Positions 53,491 through 61,634 of a DNA stretch of 64,000 nucleotides are shown here, one piece after another. The stretch lies in assembly GCA_002506105.1 (NCBI GenBank), contig DAWU01000009.1:1-64000 (forward strand), given 5' to 3'. Position 1 is the first letter of the stretch, and each line of letters opens with the position of its first letter. The DNA comes from Methanolinea sp. UBA275 (GTDB taxonomy: Archaea; Halobacteriota; Methanomicrobia; Methanomicrobiales; Methanospirillaceae). A program made the position numbers and the translations under genes. Below the pieces are notes generated by a model. That model worked only from the letters and a program-made list of their open reading frames with translations, was not told where the DNA came from and ran no database searches.

Positions 53491-54486
53491 TCATAACGGA
53501 GTCGGCCATCCTTTCTCCCCAATCCTGCTTTGTTCCACGATAAATTGGATGAATTTTTGTCCCTCTTCGGGATGCGGTGCGTTTGACGGGATTGTCATCG
53601 CATAGACGATAGGTCGTCCTACCCTCTCCTGTCCGATTGACGAGAACCGCTGGAACCCAAGGATCACCCTTGCTTTCTCATACCTGTCCGTGTATCCGGT
53701 GTGGGCAAGGTTGATCTCTGGTGGCAGGGTGAGGTAGTTGAAGTCCTGGGCTTCCGCAACGCTCCTGTATTCGAATGCATAATCGATTCCTCCCGCAGCA
53801 AGCAGAGACATAAGAAATATGCTTCCATCCCTGACAGCAACGTGCTGGCTGGAGGGACGGAGAACTTCAGGGAGACGCACGGTCAGGTTCACCCCGTCCT
53901 TCTCTCTCCGTAAAGGTGGATTGAAATGGTTGCCGATAACACTCTGAAAAAGACCCTGGTCGTCATAATAATCCTCTGCAAGCATGGTTACCATGAGGGC
54001 GCGGTACCCTGCTGCGTCGAGCATGGGGTTGGAAAATCCCACCCGGACATCCTGTCGCGAGAGGATCTCGGGCCAGTTGGTGGCGTTGATCTCATCGTGG
54101 TATCGGCTCATTCCGGTATATGCGATCACCATCTCGTTCCTTGCGAATGGAACGTACGAGTCAGTGAAGTTCTTCCCGCCCTCACCAGAAGGCCTGTACA
54201 TGAGATCCGGGATGAGTGACTCATCGGCGACAGCAACGACATCAAAAGGCCGTGAGAGATCCGTCACCTGGCGGATAGCCTGTATGCTCCCGTGCCCTTC
54301 AACCTGGAGGTCGATATCCGGGTTTGCGATTTCATAACGGTCCTCTATCTGGGAGAAAGGACTAAGCAGGCTTCCTGCTGCGACGATTTTGAGAGGAGTC
54401 TTTCCGGAACCCTGCCCTTGGATGCATCCGGCGATGAGAATGCAGATCATCAAGACAATGAGAACTGGAATACTCCTCCCGGTCAT
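53491..54486 (-). CDS. wtpA: Tungstate/molybdate-binding lipoprotein (WtpA-like)
   Basis: This 331-residue binding protein has a short leader ending ILIAGC (C21), then KIVAAGSLLSPFSQIEDRYEIANPDIDLQVEGHGS, the WtpA/ModA N-terminal anion-site block, VVAVADESLIPDLM, FARNEMVIAYTG and GIDYAFEYRSVAEAQ. WtpA proteins bind tungstate and molybdate with an octahedral site and hand them to WtpB. Its ATG overlaps the stop of the SUOX-like gene (ATGA), and wtpB follows 30 bases later, so the transporter is coupled to a secreted protein at the translational level. Confidence 0.9.
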   Translation of the reverse strand: MTGRSIPVLIVLMICILIAGCIQGQGSGKTPLKIVAAGSLLSPFSQIEDRYEIANPDIDLQVEGHGSIQAIRQVTDLSRPFDVVAVADESLIPDLMYRPSGEGGKNFTDSYVPFARNEMVIAYTGMSRYHDEINATNWPEILSRQDVRVGFSNPMLDAAGYRALMVTMLAEDYYDDQGLFQSVIGNHFNPPLRREKDGVNLTVRLPEVLRPSSQHVAVRDGSIFLMSLLAAGGIDYAFEYRSVAEAQDFNYLTLPPEINLAHTGYTDRYEKARVILGFQRFSSIGQERVGRPIVYAMTIPSNAPHPEEGQKFIQFIVEQSRIGEKGWPTPL

Positions 54487-55064
54487 CCCTTGTTGCTCCT
54501 TATCTCAATAGTATCCACCCATTTGACCCATGCACTTCCTTCCGTGATTATTCCCGGTTCCCGGGAGATTATCGCAATCCGGGCGGGCCCACCGTCATCA
54601 TACGTGAGGGGCTTCCCATCCTGCTCATACATGAGGATGATCCGAAGCGGTGGGGATGGAATTTCTGACAGGTTCTCATCGAAGGTGATGAAGCCATTGC
54701 CTTCCAGCTGCTCTGTATCGAATACCCAGAGATAGCCATCGGGTGCAGATATCCATATAGTGTCATTGGGATGCATGCCGCCTGCGAGCGAGACCAGTTC
54801 GCGAAGATCAACCCCGGCGCATTCATAAGGTCCAAACCTGAATCCTGTCGTTGAGACGCAATACCCATGGCCTTCAGCCCGGGGCAGGCTACGGAGTTCA
54901 GCGAGCGTGAGGACCCTTGTATCTGTTCCATTCAGGGTAAGGCGCCAGTCATGGAATGAAGGATCAGAATAAGGGTCTGTATCCTGCCCGTCAAGGCACC
55001 CGGACACTGACAGGTAAAAAGGGATGAGGGCCAGTGTCATGATCATGGCAATCCACTGTTTCAT
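54483..55064 (-). CDS. Exported lipoprotein with SUOX-like (molybdopterin-binding) module
   Basis: This 193-residue protein has a leader ending SVSGC (C23, lipobox-like). One module follows that matches the sulfite-oxidase molybdopterin fold: LTLNGTDTRVLTLAELRSLPRAE, a cysteine in GYCVSTTGF where that family has its Mo-ligand cysteine, ECAGVDLRELVSLAGG, WISAPDGYLWVF, and LMYEQDGKPLTYDDGGPARIAI. Catalytic activity cannot be told. It overlaps both neighbours by four bases (ATGA), linking it to the type A protein upstream and to wtpA downstream. The combination suggests it binds Mo/W or a pterin (inference). Confidence 0.8.
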   Translation of the reverse strand: MKQWIAMIMTLALIPFYLSVSGCLDGQDTDPYSDPSFHDWRLTLNGTDTRVLTLAELRSLPRAEGHGYCVSTTGFRFGPYECAGVDLRELVSLAGGMHPNDTIWISAPDGYLWVFDTEQLEGNGFITFDENLSEIPSPPLRIILMYEQDGKPLTYDDGGPARIAIISREPGIITEGSAWVKWVDTIEIRSNKG

Positions 55065-55906
55065 GGTTCACGGCTCCGGCTTCCTGCCAGCATGCCGAGC
55101 ACCGCGGCAAGTGCTACGAAGAGCGACACCAGCGACCATGGGCTTCGTGTCGGGGGAGGTGGATATGTCTCATCCATCTTTGACTCGTAGGATTTGGGAA
55201 GTGCATCGGATGATCCCTGGTATCCTCCGGAATACACGCGGATTTCATCCACCCACTTGACATTGTACCCACTGGTGGAAGGATAGAGGTTATCGAAAAG
55301 ATGCACTGATTCGGCTGGCATTACCTCGCGCATATCAGAATTTCCAAATACATGCTTGCCATCCGGGTTTGTCGAGTTGTCGGCAAAGAACACGAGCCGC
55401 ATCCCGACATGATAGGAGGGCGGAAACCCGACACCCTGCCGCTCTCCCACTTTAGACTCATCCGCGTTGAACCAGCAGACTACGGGGTGTCCCTGTCGTG
55501 GCTGGGGCTGATAGATATTCTCATATGCGAATTCCACATGATACCCATCAACGGCTTTTACCATCACTTCGTCGCCAGGATTCATCCCACCAACGAGATC
55601 GCAGAGATCCCTGACTGAGGTCCCCCTGACGGCACCCATGTCCTTGAAGTTCGCGGTCTCGTTTCGGTCCCACTGCCCTTCCTTATCGGCGACAAAGACC
55701 GGGCCCTGGTGGTAGTAGTGTGATACTCCGTCTCCCTGGATGGGAAGGTTCTCTTCCAGCCAGTGGTAATCGACCGTTCGTTCAGCAAGGATGCTGCTGC
55801 CATCGGGGCCATATTTCACAATATGGATTTGCATGGTTGGTGCGGCCGTGGCGATTGTTGCAAGCAGAACGACACACAAAAGGGTAATCAATAATGGTTT
55901 GTTCAT
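55061..55906 (-). CDS. Exported type A module protein with C-terminal anchor
   Basis: This 281-residue protein has a signal peptide (about 1-21), then one type A module (about 25-235): MQIHIVKYGPDGSSILAERTVDYHW, HYYHQGPVFV, RGTSVRDLCDLVGGMNPGDEV, VDGYHVEFAYENIY, GMRLVFFADNSTNP and SGYNVKWVDEIRVYS. The DLCDLVGGM cysteine is conserved in all type A copies here. A Pro-rich linker and a terminal helix with the basic tail GSRSREP anchor it in the membrane. The stop overlaps the lipoprotein start by four bases. Type A seems to be a longer relative of the SUOX-like fold; this is a sequence-pattern judgement. Confidence 0.8.
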   Translation of the reverse strand: MNKPLLITLLCVVLLATIATAAPTMQIHIVKYGPDGSSILAERTVDYHWLEENLPIQGDGVSHYYHQGPVFVADKEGQWDRNETANFKDMGAVRGTSVRDLCDLVGGMNPGDEVMVKAVDGYHVEFAYENIYQPQPRQGHPVVCWFNADESKVGERQGVGFPPSYHVGMRLVFFADNSTNPDGKHVFGNSDMREVMPAESVHLFDNLYPSTSGYNVKWVDEIRVYSGGYQGSSDALPKSYESKMDETYPPPPTRSPWSLVSLFVALAAVLGMLAGSRSREP

Positions 55907-56060
55907 GGCAGATCTGTCCCGAGGGTATATTTTTGACAGGAATCGCAGTGTGGTTCATCGTTGTTGCCACGCAAATATCGCGTGCATTGGTCTCCGCTGC
56001 CAGTAATGCCTTGTGTTCTTCTTGCCATGGACCGGACTGGCATGCGATGCGTGTTACTTC

Positions 56061-56903
56061 TCATGGTGATTTACCCCGTGTACTATGAAATCCAAGCATC
56101 ACAAGAAGGGCCAGAACGACAGTTATCAGTGAGAGGGGTTCCCTGGCCGGCTGATTCGGGCCTCGTGAAGCTGGTGAAGGCAGGGCAGGAGTTCCTGCAT
56201 CAGTGGGCTTGATGGAAAGTGTTGATACATACTGCACGGATAGCCCGGTCGTGGTGGGATACTTTTCCTCACCCTGGCGATAGTAGTACCAGTACTGTTC
56301 TTCCGCAGATTCGTGCCAGTCCCACACCCCCATCGCATGAATCCCCCAGGGATTCGTGCTATTGTCGGCAAGGAATACAAGGCGCATTCCATGCACGTAC
56401 GTTGGTACGTAACCCTCATCAGCCATCCACCAGGCAATGATCATGGGGCCCTGCCTTGGTGGGGGCTCATAGATGTTCCTGTACGAAAATTCTCTCGAGA
56501 AACCGTCGACCGCTTTTACAACCAGGATGTCGCCCTGCTGCATCCCCCCTACGATCTCGCAGAGATCTCTCACACGTGTCCCTTTCACTGCACCCAGGTC
56601 CTTCTCCATAACGTTTTTATTCTCTTCCGGGTTCCAGCGGAGCATCTCTTCATTGCCGGGATCCGGGTCGTCCACAAAGACCGGACCCTGGAGGTAGTAG
56701 TGTGTGATTCCGTCGCCGTACACCGGGAGATTCTCCTCCATCCATTCGAAGGTGACATTGGTCTCATTGAGAATAGTGGTCCCGTCTCCGTCGTATTTCA
56801 CAACATGCAGTGACGTTGTAGCGGCATAGGAGGCCGGGAATAATATGAATATGCAGAGTACGAAGGGAATGAATTTTGCAATAAAAACAGGAAAATTGCT
56901 CAT
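56061..56903 (-). CDS. Exported type A module protein with C-terminal anchor, paralogue
   Basis: This 280-residue paralogue of the next gene downstream has a signal peptide (about 1-27), the same type A module (LHVVKYDGDGTTILNETNV, YYLQGPVFVDDP, KGTRVRDLCEIVGGMQQGD, GMRLVFLADNSTNPWGIHAMGVWDWHESAEEQYWYYY, TTTGLSVQYVSTLS), and a terminal helix REPLSLITVVLALLVMLGFHSTRGKSP. Its module is closer to that of the giant protein than to its neighbour. A GGAAGAG ribosome site lies upstream, and an inverted repeat sits 36-56 bases before the ATG. It is separated from the next gene by 154 bases. Confidence 0.8.
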   Translation of the reverse strand: MSNFPVFIAKFIPFVLCIFILFPASYAATTSLHVVKYDGDGTTILNETNVTFEWMEENLPVYGDGITHYYLQGPVFVDDPDPGNEEMLRWNPEENKNVMEKDLGAVKGTRVRDLCEIVGGMQQGDILVVKAVDGFSREFSYRNIYEPPPRQGPMIIAWWMADEGYVPTYVHGMRLVFLADNSTNPWGIHAMGVWDWHESAEEQYWYYYRQGEEKYPTTTGLSVQYVSTLSIKPTDAGTPALPSPASRGPNQPAREPLSLITVVLALLVMLGFHSTRGKSP

Positions 56904-56938
56904 TATTTCACTCTTCCTTCATTTTTTACTAATTTTTC

Positions 56939-56959
56939 ATTCCATTTCATAAATGGAAT
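56939..56959. promoter_or_regulatory. 9-bp inverted repeat upstream of the first surface-protein gene
   Basis: ATTCCATTT (56939-56947) and AAATGGAAT (56951-56959) are perfect inverted copies with CAT between. The element lies 36-56 bases before the ATG at 56903, at the place of a promoter or operator. A second dyad, GGGATTC-T-GAATCCC, is at 56983-56997. Confidence 0.4.
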
Positions 56960-57026
56960 TATCCTTCAGAAGTAGGTGATATGGGATTCTGAATCCCGTT
57001 TTGTTGTTGTTAGTACACCCTTCATG

Positions 57027-57047
57027 AAAAAAAGAAGAGTGTTCTTC
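57027..57047 (-). terminator. Hairpin plus T7 after the TupA-WtpA fusion gene
   Basis: On the minus strand GAAGA-ACAC-TCTTC forms a five-pair stem followed by seven thymidines (57033 down to 57027), overlapping the stop codon of the fusion gene at 57046. It separates the fusion gene from the surface-protein genes downstream. Confidence 0.5.
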
Positions 57048-58986
57048 AGGCCACAAGACCTTTCAGCTCTGCGGGGACATTTCCGTATCCCCGGGCCGGG
57101 ACGATGGGGGTCTGGCCGTCAGCAGAGAGGATATCCTGTCCTGTCTTGTCGAGGAGCATTTTTACCCATGCAATGCCCGCCTGCGGGTTCTTGGCATTCT
57201 TCGGGACGGTCACTCCATAGATGATAGCTGTTCCGGTCTCGGTGCTGGTTCCTGAAGAGATCGTCCGTTTCACCTTCACCGTCGCATACTTGCTGTTCTG
57301 GGTCTGGTCTGAGAGGTCCATGCCGCTCGGGAGCGTGACATAGGGCAATCCGTTCTGAATAACGACACTGCTGTACTCGATGGCATAGTCGGCTTTTCCG
57401 CTCTTCAGTTGAGCGATCACGTCAGGACCATCCTTTCCAATCAGAAGCTTCCCATCACCGCCAGCCTTGGTGACGTCTATTGTATAGATACCATCTGTAA
57501 AGGTCCTGGTCATCTTGCCGTGAGAGCCAAGCAGGCTCGGGAAGATAGTGTCCGTCCCATACACGCGTTCAGCAAGCTGTACGGTCATGACAGCCCGGTA
57601 ACCTGCCGGATCAGTGTTAGGATCTGAGATGATATACTTGACATCCGGATATGTGAGGATTTCGTACCAGTTATCGCTGGTGATTCTGTCAGCATACTTG
57701 CTGCTGCTGGTGTAGGCGATGACCATCTGGTTCTTGGCAAACTCGGCATACCAGTCGGCATATGTGGGCTCCATCATCTTTGGGATGAGGAAGGAGTCGG
57801 CACTTGCCAGAACATCAGAATATTTGCCACCCTTGGTAATCTTCTCGATTATCGTGCTGCTCCCTCCACCAAAGAGGTTGGCGTCCACGGTGGGATTTGC
57901 AGATTCATACGCGGTAGCCAGCTTGGCGAACGGAGTGTTCAGGCTGCCAGCATTGTAAACAATCATTGGTTTCGTTGCTTTTGCCGCAGCGGTACAGTCA
58001 CATTTGAACTGGGCGCATTCGCCATTCATGGGGGAGAAGAGACTCTTCCCGTATTTGTCCTTTCCGAAGTCTCCGATAGCCTTCTGGATTTCAGGGGAGG
58101 TGAGGAAGTTCACGAAATTATTGGCCATTGTGATCTTGTCCACAGGCTGCTTGTCATTGTATACTGAAATGACACTGTAAACATTCAGTAGTATATCTCC
58201 CTGCTCAATCACAGGAACTAAACCGAGTTTACCCTTATACGCGAGATACGTCCCTTCATCAGTCAGGGTGTAAGCCTGCTTCTCGGATGCCATCTGTAAC
58301 GTCTCTCCCATGCCCCTCCCGGCTTCTATGTACCAGTTCCCGGACTTCTGGATGTCTTTTGCATAATCCAGCCCTGCAGACTTCCATATGTTCTTCTCTG
58401 CGGAGTGAGTTCCGGAGTTATCGCCGCGGGAGATGAATGAAATTCCCGGTGTATTGGCCTTTCCTACTGTCCGCAGTTTCTTGAAAGCATCCTCTGGCTT
58501 CATTCCCTTGATACCTGCCGGATCGTTCTCCGGTCCGACGATGATGAAGTAGTTATAGGCAAAGCAGCGACGGTTCACTCCATATCCGCCTTCCATGAAG
58601 GTGAGTTCCTGGCTGGGTGAGTGCACCGCGAGGATATCACAATCTCCTCTCTGGGCTACCTCGATTGCCTTCCCTGTCCCCTGTGAAGTGATGAGCAGAT
58701 CAACATTGTACTTCTGTTCGAACATGGGTTTCAGGTAGTCGAGGAGCCCTGTGTCATAAAGGCTTGTGGTTGTTGCGAGGAGGACTTTTGTCCTTGGCCC
58801 TGCTGGTGTGGTCGGAATCGCAGTGGTCGTTACAGGAGTTGCGCTCGTGGTTACCTGAACACTGGTGGTGACTGTTGGTGTGGGCGTTGCTTGAGGCTGC
58901 GTTGTTGTAGTGCAGCCAGCAAAAAACGCTCCTCCTATTAGGAGGGCGCTCAGAATAATGAGAATGTATACCTTCTTGGGAACCAT
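57046..58986 (-). CDS. TupA-WtpA fusion: double oxyanion-binding lipoprotein
   Basis: About 646 residues from the ATG at 58986 (a GTG three codons upstream is an alternative). Leader SALLIGGAFFAGC, then a Thr-rich linker to about 70. Residues about 70-335 are a full TupA-like domain (LLATTTSLYDTGLLDYL, TSQGTGKAIEVAQRGDCDILAVHSPSQE, RGDNSGTHSAEKNIW). After the linker ECAQFKCDCTAAAKATKP a full WtpA/ModA-like domain (MIVYNAGSLNTPFAKLATAYESANP ... FGGGSSTIIEKI, FAKNQMVIAYTSSSKYADR) runs to the end. Both families bind tungstate or molybdate. I know of no family that joins them; each half resembles a complete free protein. Its free-standing TupA paralogue is next upstream and stops at the junction. 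Confidence 0.85.
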   Translation of the reverse strand: MVPKKVYILIILSALLIGGAFFAGCTTTTQPQATPTPTVTTSVQVTTSATPVTTTAIPTTPAGPRTKVLLATTTSLYDTGLLDYLKPMFEQKYNVDLLITSQGTGKAIEVAQRGDCDILAVHSPSQELTFMEGGYGVNRRCFAYNYFIIVGPENDPAGIKGMKPEDAFKKLRTVGKANTPGISFISRGDNSGTHSAEKNIWKSAGLDYAKDIQKSGNWYIEAGRGMGETLQMASEKQAYTLTDEGTYLAYKGKLGLVPVIEQGDILLNVYSVISVYNDKQPVDKITMANNFVNFLTSPEIQKAIGDFGKDKYGKSLFSPMNGECAQFKCDCTAAAKATKPMIVYNAGSLNTPFAKLATAYESANPTVDANLFGGGSSTIIEKITKGGKYSDVLASADSFLIPKMMEPTYADWYAEFAKNQMVIAYTSSSKYADRITSDNWYEILTYPDVKYIISDPNTDPAGYRAVMTVQLAERVYGTDTIFPSLLGSHGKMTRTFTDGIYTIDVTKAGGDGKLLIGKDGPDVIAQLKSGKADYAIEYSSVVIQNGLPYVTLPSGMDLSDQTQNSKYATVKVKRTISSGTSTETGTAIIYGVTVPKNAKNPQAGIAWVKMLLDKTGQDILSADGQTPIVPARGYGNVPAELKGLVA

Positions 58987-59056
58987 AGGTCTCACGGGTA
59001 GACTTTTTTACTGAAGGTATGATGAATATTTCCTTTTAATTACCAGCATAAATTAA

Positions 59057-59075
59057 TCAATTGTATTTCAACTGA
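59057..59075. promoter_or_regulatory. Half-site pair upstream of the TupA-WtpA fusion gene
   Basis: TCAATTG (59057-59063) and CAACTGA (59069-59075) are close inverted copies of the pair seen upstream of tupA, with a five-base spacer. They lie 71-89 bases before the ATG at 58986. AT-rich TATA-like sequence adjoins (GAATATACC). Confidence 0.4.
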
Positions 59076-59094
59076 ATATACCAAGTGTACTACT

Positions 59095-59110
59095 AAAAAA
59101 GAAATTTTTT
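59095..59110 (-). terminator. A/T dyad with T-run after tupA
   Basis: On the minus strand AAAAAATTTCTTTTTT follows the tupA stop codon: an A6-T6 dyad ending in six thymidines. Confidence 0.4.
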
Positions 59111-60077
59111 ATGCCGTAGCCGGCTTGGTGGCGGATGCGGGGCTGGTACAGTCGCAGTTGAACTGGGTGCAGGTTCCGCTCATCGGGGTGAAGAGATTCT
59201 TCCCATATTTATCCTTCCCGAATTCCCCGATTGCAGTCTGGATCTCCGGAGAGGTGAGGAAGTCCACGAAGTGGTTTGCCATCGCTATCTTGTCGGCAGG
59301 CTGAGTCGGGGTATAGACTGTGATGACACTGTAGACATTCAGGAGGATGTCTCCCTGTTCGATGACGGGTGCCAGGTCAAGGTTTCCCTTGTATGCAAGA
59401 TAGGTTCCTTCGTCAGTCAGGATATACGCCTGCTTCTCGGATGCTAGCTGCAGGGATTCTCCCATTCCCTTTCCGGCCTCGATATACCAGTCGCCCGATT
59501 TTTGGATGCTTGTTGTGTAATTGAAACCGGCTGCCTTCCAGATGTTCTTCTCGGCGGAATGCGTCCCCGAATTGTCTCCACGGGAGACGAAGGAATATCC
59601 TGCCGTCTTATTCACACCCATGGTCAGGAGTTTCTTGAAGGCATCTTCCGGCTTCATACCCTTGAGGCCCGCAGGGTCGTTCTTGGGTCCGACGATGATG
59701 AAGTAGTTGTACGCAAAGCAGCGGTGGTTGATCCCGTGGCCGGCATCCATGAAGGCTTTCTCCTGGCTCGGAGAATGCACAGCAAGGATATCACAATCGC
59801 CACGAGTTGCGACCTCGATAGCCTTCCCTGTTCCCTGCGATGTGATCAGCAGGTCGACGTTATACTTCTCTTCGAAAATGGGCTCGAGATAATCGAGAAG
59901 CCCTGTGTCGTACAGGCTGGTGGTGGTGGCCAGCAATACTTTCTGTTTCTCGACCGTCTGAGTGGGGGTCGGAGTAGCCTGTGATGGCGTGGTAGTTGAA
60001 GTACATCCAGCGAAAAACGCCCCTCCAACGAGGAGGGCGCTCAGAATAATGAGAATGTATACCTTTTTAGGAGTCAT
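59109..60077 (-). CDS. tupA: TupA-like tungstate-binding lipoprotein
   Basis: About 322 residues from the ATG at 60077. The leader (IILSALLVGGAFFAGC), N-terminal half and upstream region closely match the fusion gene, and its TupA domain has the same blocks (ATTTSLYDTGLLDYL, TSQGTGKAIEVATRGD, GTHSAEKNIWKAAG). The protein ends SATKPATA just where the fusion continues into its WtpA half, so one gene arose from the other by gain or loss of a domain after duplication. It probably serves the distant tupBC permease. TupA proteins bind tungstate very tightly; a PstS-like phosphate role is the alternative. Confidence 0.87.
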   Translation of the reverse strand: MTPKKVYILIILSALLVGGAFFAGCTSTTTPSQATPTPTQTVEKQKVLLATTTSLYDTGLLDYLEPIFEEKYNVDLLITSQGTGKAIEVATRGDCDILAVHSPSQEKAFMDAGHGINHRCFAYNYFIIVGPKNDPAGLKGMKPEDAFKKLLTMGVNKTAGYSFVSRGDNSGTHSAEKNIWKAAGFNYTTSIQKSGDWYIEAGKGMGESLQLASEKQAYILTDEGTYLAYKGNLDLAPVIEQGDILLNVYSVITVYTPTQPADKIAMANHFVDFLTSPEIQTAIGEFGKDKYGKNLFTPMSGTCTQFNCDCTSPASATKPATA

Positions 60078-60146
60078 AGGTCTCACTGGTAGTCCTTTCG
60101 CAGTAAGTGTGATGAATATTTCCCTTTAATTGTGTGCAGAAATTAA

Positions 60147-60179
60147 TCAGTTGCACCATCAACTGAATATATCAGTTGA
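60147..60179. promoter_or_regulatory. Overlapping inverted repeats between tupA and hisD
   Basis: TCAGTTG (60147-60153) pairs with CAACTGA (60160-60166), and TCAACTGA (60159-60166) pairs perfectly with TCAGTTGA (60172-60179) across ATATA. Three half-sites lie in 33 bases, around a TATA-like core, 70-102 bases before the tupA ATG and 48-80 before the hisD ATG. The arrangement is that of an operator cluster, perhaps for a Mo/W-responsive repressor. Confidence 0.5.
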
Positions 60180-60226
60180 TTTACCTGAAAAAACCATTAA
60201 CACACCATCGGTCCTACTGTATCCCC

Positions 60227-61480
60227 ATGTGGAAGGCGACAACACTCGGGGACTGGATGAAAAACCGCGTCTCTGAGCTCTCGTCGGCAAAACCTGTCGT
60301 TGAAGACATCATCGCCAGGGTGGCCGGCGAAGGCGACAGGGCTCTCTTTGATCTTTCAAGGCAATTTGATCGCGTTGTCCCCGATTCACTGCAGGTGAGC
60401 AGCGAGGATGTGGAGGAGGCTTACAGCCAGGTTGATACGCAGGTTGTCGAGAGCCTTATAGATGCAGAGTCGAGGATTTCCCGGTTTTGCGAGTTACAGC
60501 TCCCGAAGGGATTATGGCTCGAGGAAGTGGAGCCAGGGGTGATCCTCGGCGTAAAGACAACCCCACTCGAACGAATCGGCGCGTACATTCCCGGGGGAAG
60601 AGCATCCTATTCATCGACTGCCCTCATGTGCACCATCCCCGCAAGGATTGCAGGGGTCGGATCGATCTGCTGCTGCAGCCCGCCTCCCATCTCCCCCCTC
60701 ACCCTTGTGGCAATGGATATTGCAGGAGTCGATGAGATCTATGCAGTCGGGGGAGCACAGGCAATCGCCGCGATGGCGCTCGGGACAGAGAGCATCCGAC
60801 CCGTCCAGAAGATCGTCGGCCCTGGCAACATCTACGTGACGATGGCAAAGATGCTGATGAGAGACCGTGTGGAGATCGACTTCCCTGCAGGCCCGAGCGA
60901 GATCGTGGTGCTCGCAGATGAGGCTGCACACCCTGAGTTCATTGCTGCCGATATCCTTGCCCAGGCCGAACATGATCCAAGAGCGGCAAACCTGCTCGTG
61001 ACGACCGACCCCGATCTTCCGGGAAGAGTGGGAGTCCACATTGAAACAGGGATGCGGGACTCGGAGAGGGCAGGGATCCTCGAGGAGGCAATGACGCACG
61101 CAGGGTATATTATCGTCGATTCAATGGACGAGGCGATTGCTATTGTCAACCAGGCTTCTGCGGAGCACCTCTCCCTCCAGGTCGCTGACCCGATGACAAT
61201 CCTCAAGGGTGTGAAAAATGCGGGAGCCATATTCCTTGGTTCGTATGCTGCCGTCGCCTGCGGGGATTATGCGTCCGGGACAAACCACGTGCTCCCAACG
61301 GCAGGGTATGCACGGATCCACTCGGGCCTTGATGTACAGCACTTCTGCAAGCGCTCGACTGTCCAGATGATCAGCAGGGAGGGCCTTCTTGGGATGGCCG
61401 ACATTGTCGAGACCCTCGCAGATGCGGAAGGGCTGCCTGCCCATGCCCGGTCGGTGAGGATTCGGAGGGACAAGCCATGA
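60227..61480 (+). CDS. hisD: Histidinol dehydrogenase
   Basis: This 417-residue enzyme oxidises L-histidinol to L-histidine in two NAD-dependent steps using Zn2+. The expected blocks are present: PGGRASYSSTALMCTIPA, DEIYAVGGAQAIAAMALGTESI, GPGNIYVTMAKMLM, DFPAGPSEIVVLADEAAHPEFIAADILAQAEHD and CGDYASGTNHVLPTAG. I start it at the ATG at 60227 (MWKATTLGDWM); the longer frame to 60176 is not like the family. It is divergent from tupA across a dyad-rich region of about 150 bases and has no other his gene nearby. Confidence 0.95.
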   Translation: MWKATTLGDWMKNRVSELSSAKPVVEDIIARVAGEGDRALFDLSRQFDRVVPDSLQVSSEDVEEAYSQVDTQVVESLIDAESRISRFCELQLPKGLWLEEVEPGVILGVKTTPLERIGAYIPGGRASYSSTALMCTIPARIAGVGSICCCSPPPISPLTLVAMDIAGVDEIYAVGGAQAIAAMALGTESIRPVQKIVGPGNIYVTMAKMLMRDRVEIDFPAGPSEIVVLADEAAHPEFIAADILAQAEHDPRAANLLVTTDPDLPGRVGVHIETGMRDSERAGILEEAMTHAGYIIVDSMDEAIAIVNQASAEHLSLQVADPMTILKGVKNAGAIFLGSYAAVACGDYASGTNHVLPTAGYARIHSGLDVQHFCKRSTVQMISREGLLGMADIVETLADAEGLPAHARSVRIRRDKP

Positions 61481-61634
61481 GTATTCCTCGGATTATTCCA
61501 GGTTTTCCATGGCTCGATTTTTCTTGAGCAGACCGGATGTTAGAGAAGAGTGGTGTATCCTCTGCTGCCATGGAAATCCTACGTGAGCATGTCGAGGGAA
61601 AACAGTAATGTTCGTGAGCAGCAGGCACCAGGTT

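Noticed and set aside
59109..60077. PstS phosphate-binding protein
   Set aside because: The start ATTTSLYDTGLLDYL and the GTGKAIE and GTHSAE blocks follow TupA more closely than PstS, and the genes around are Mo/W related.
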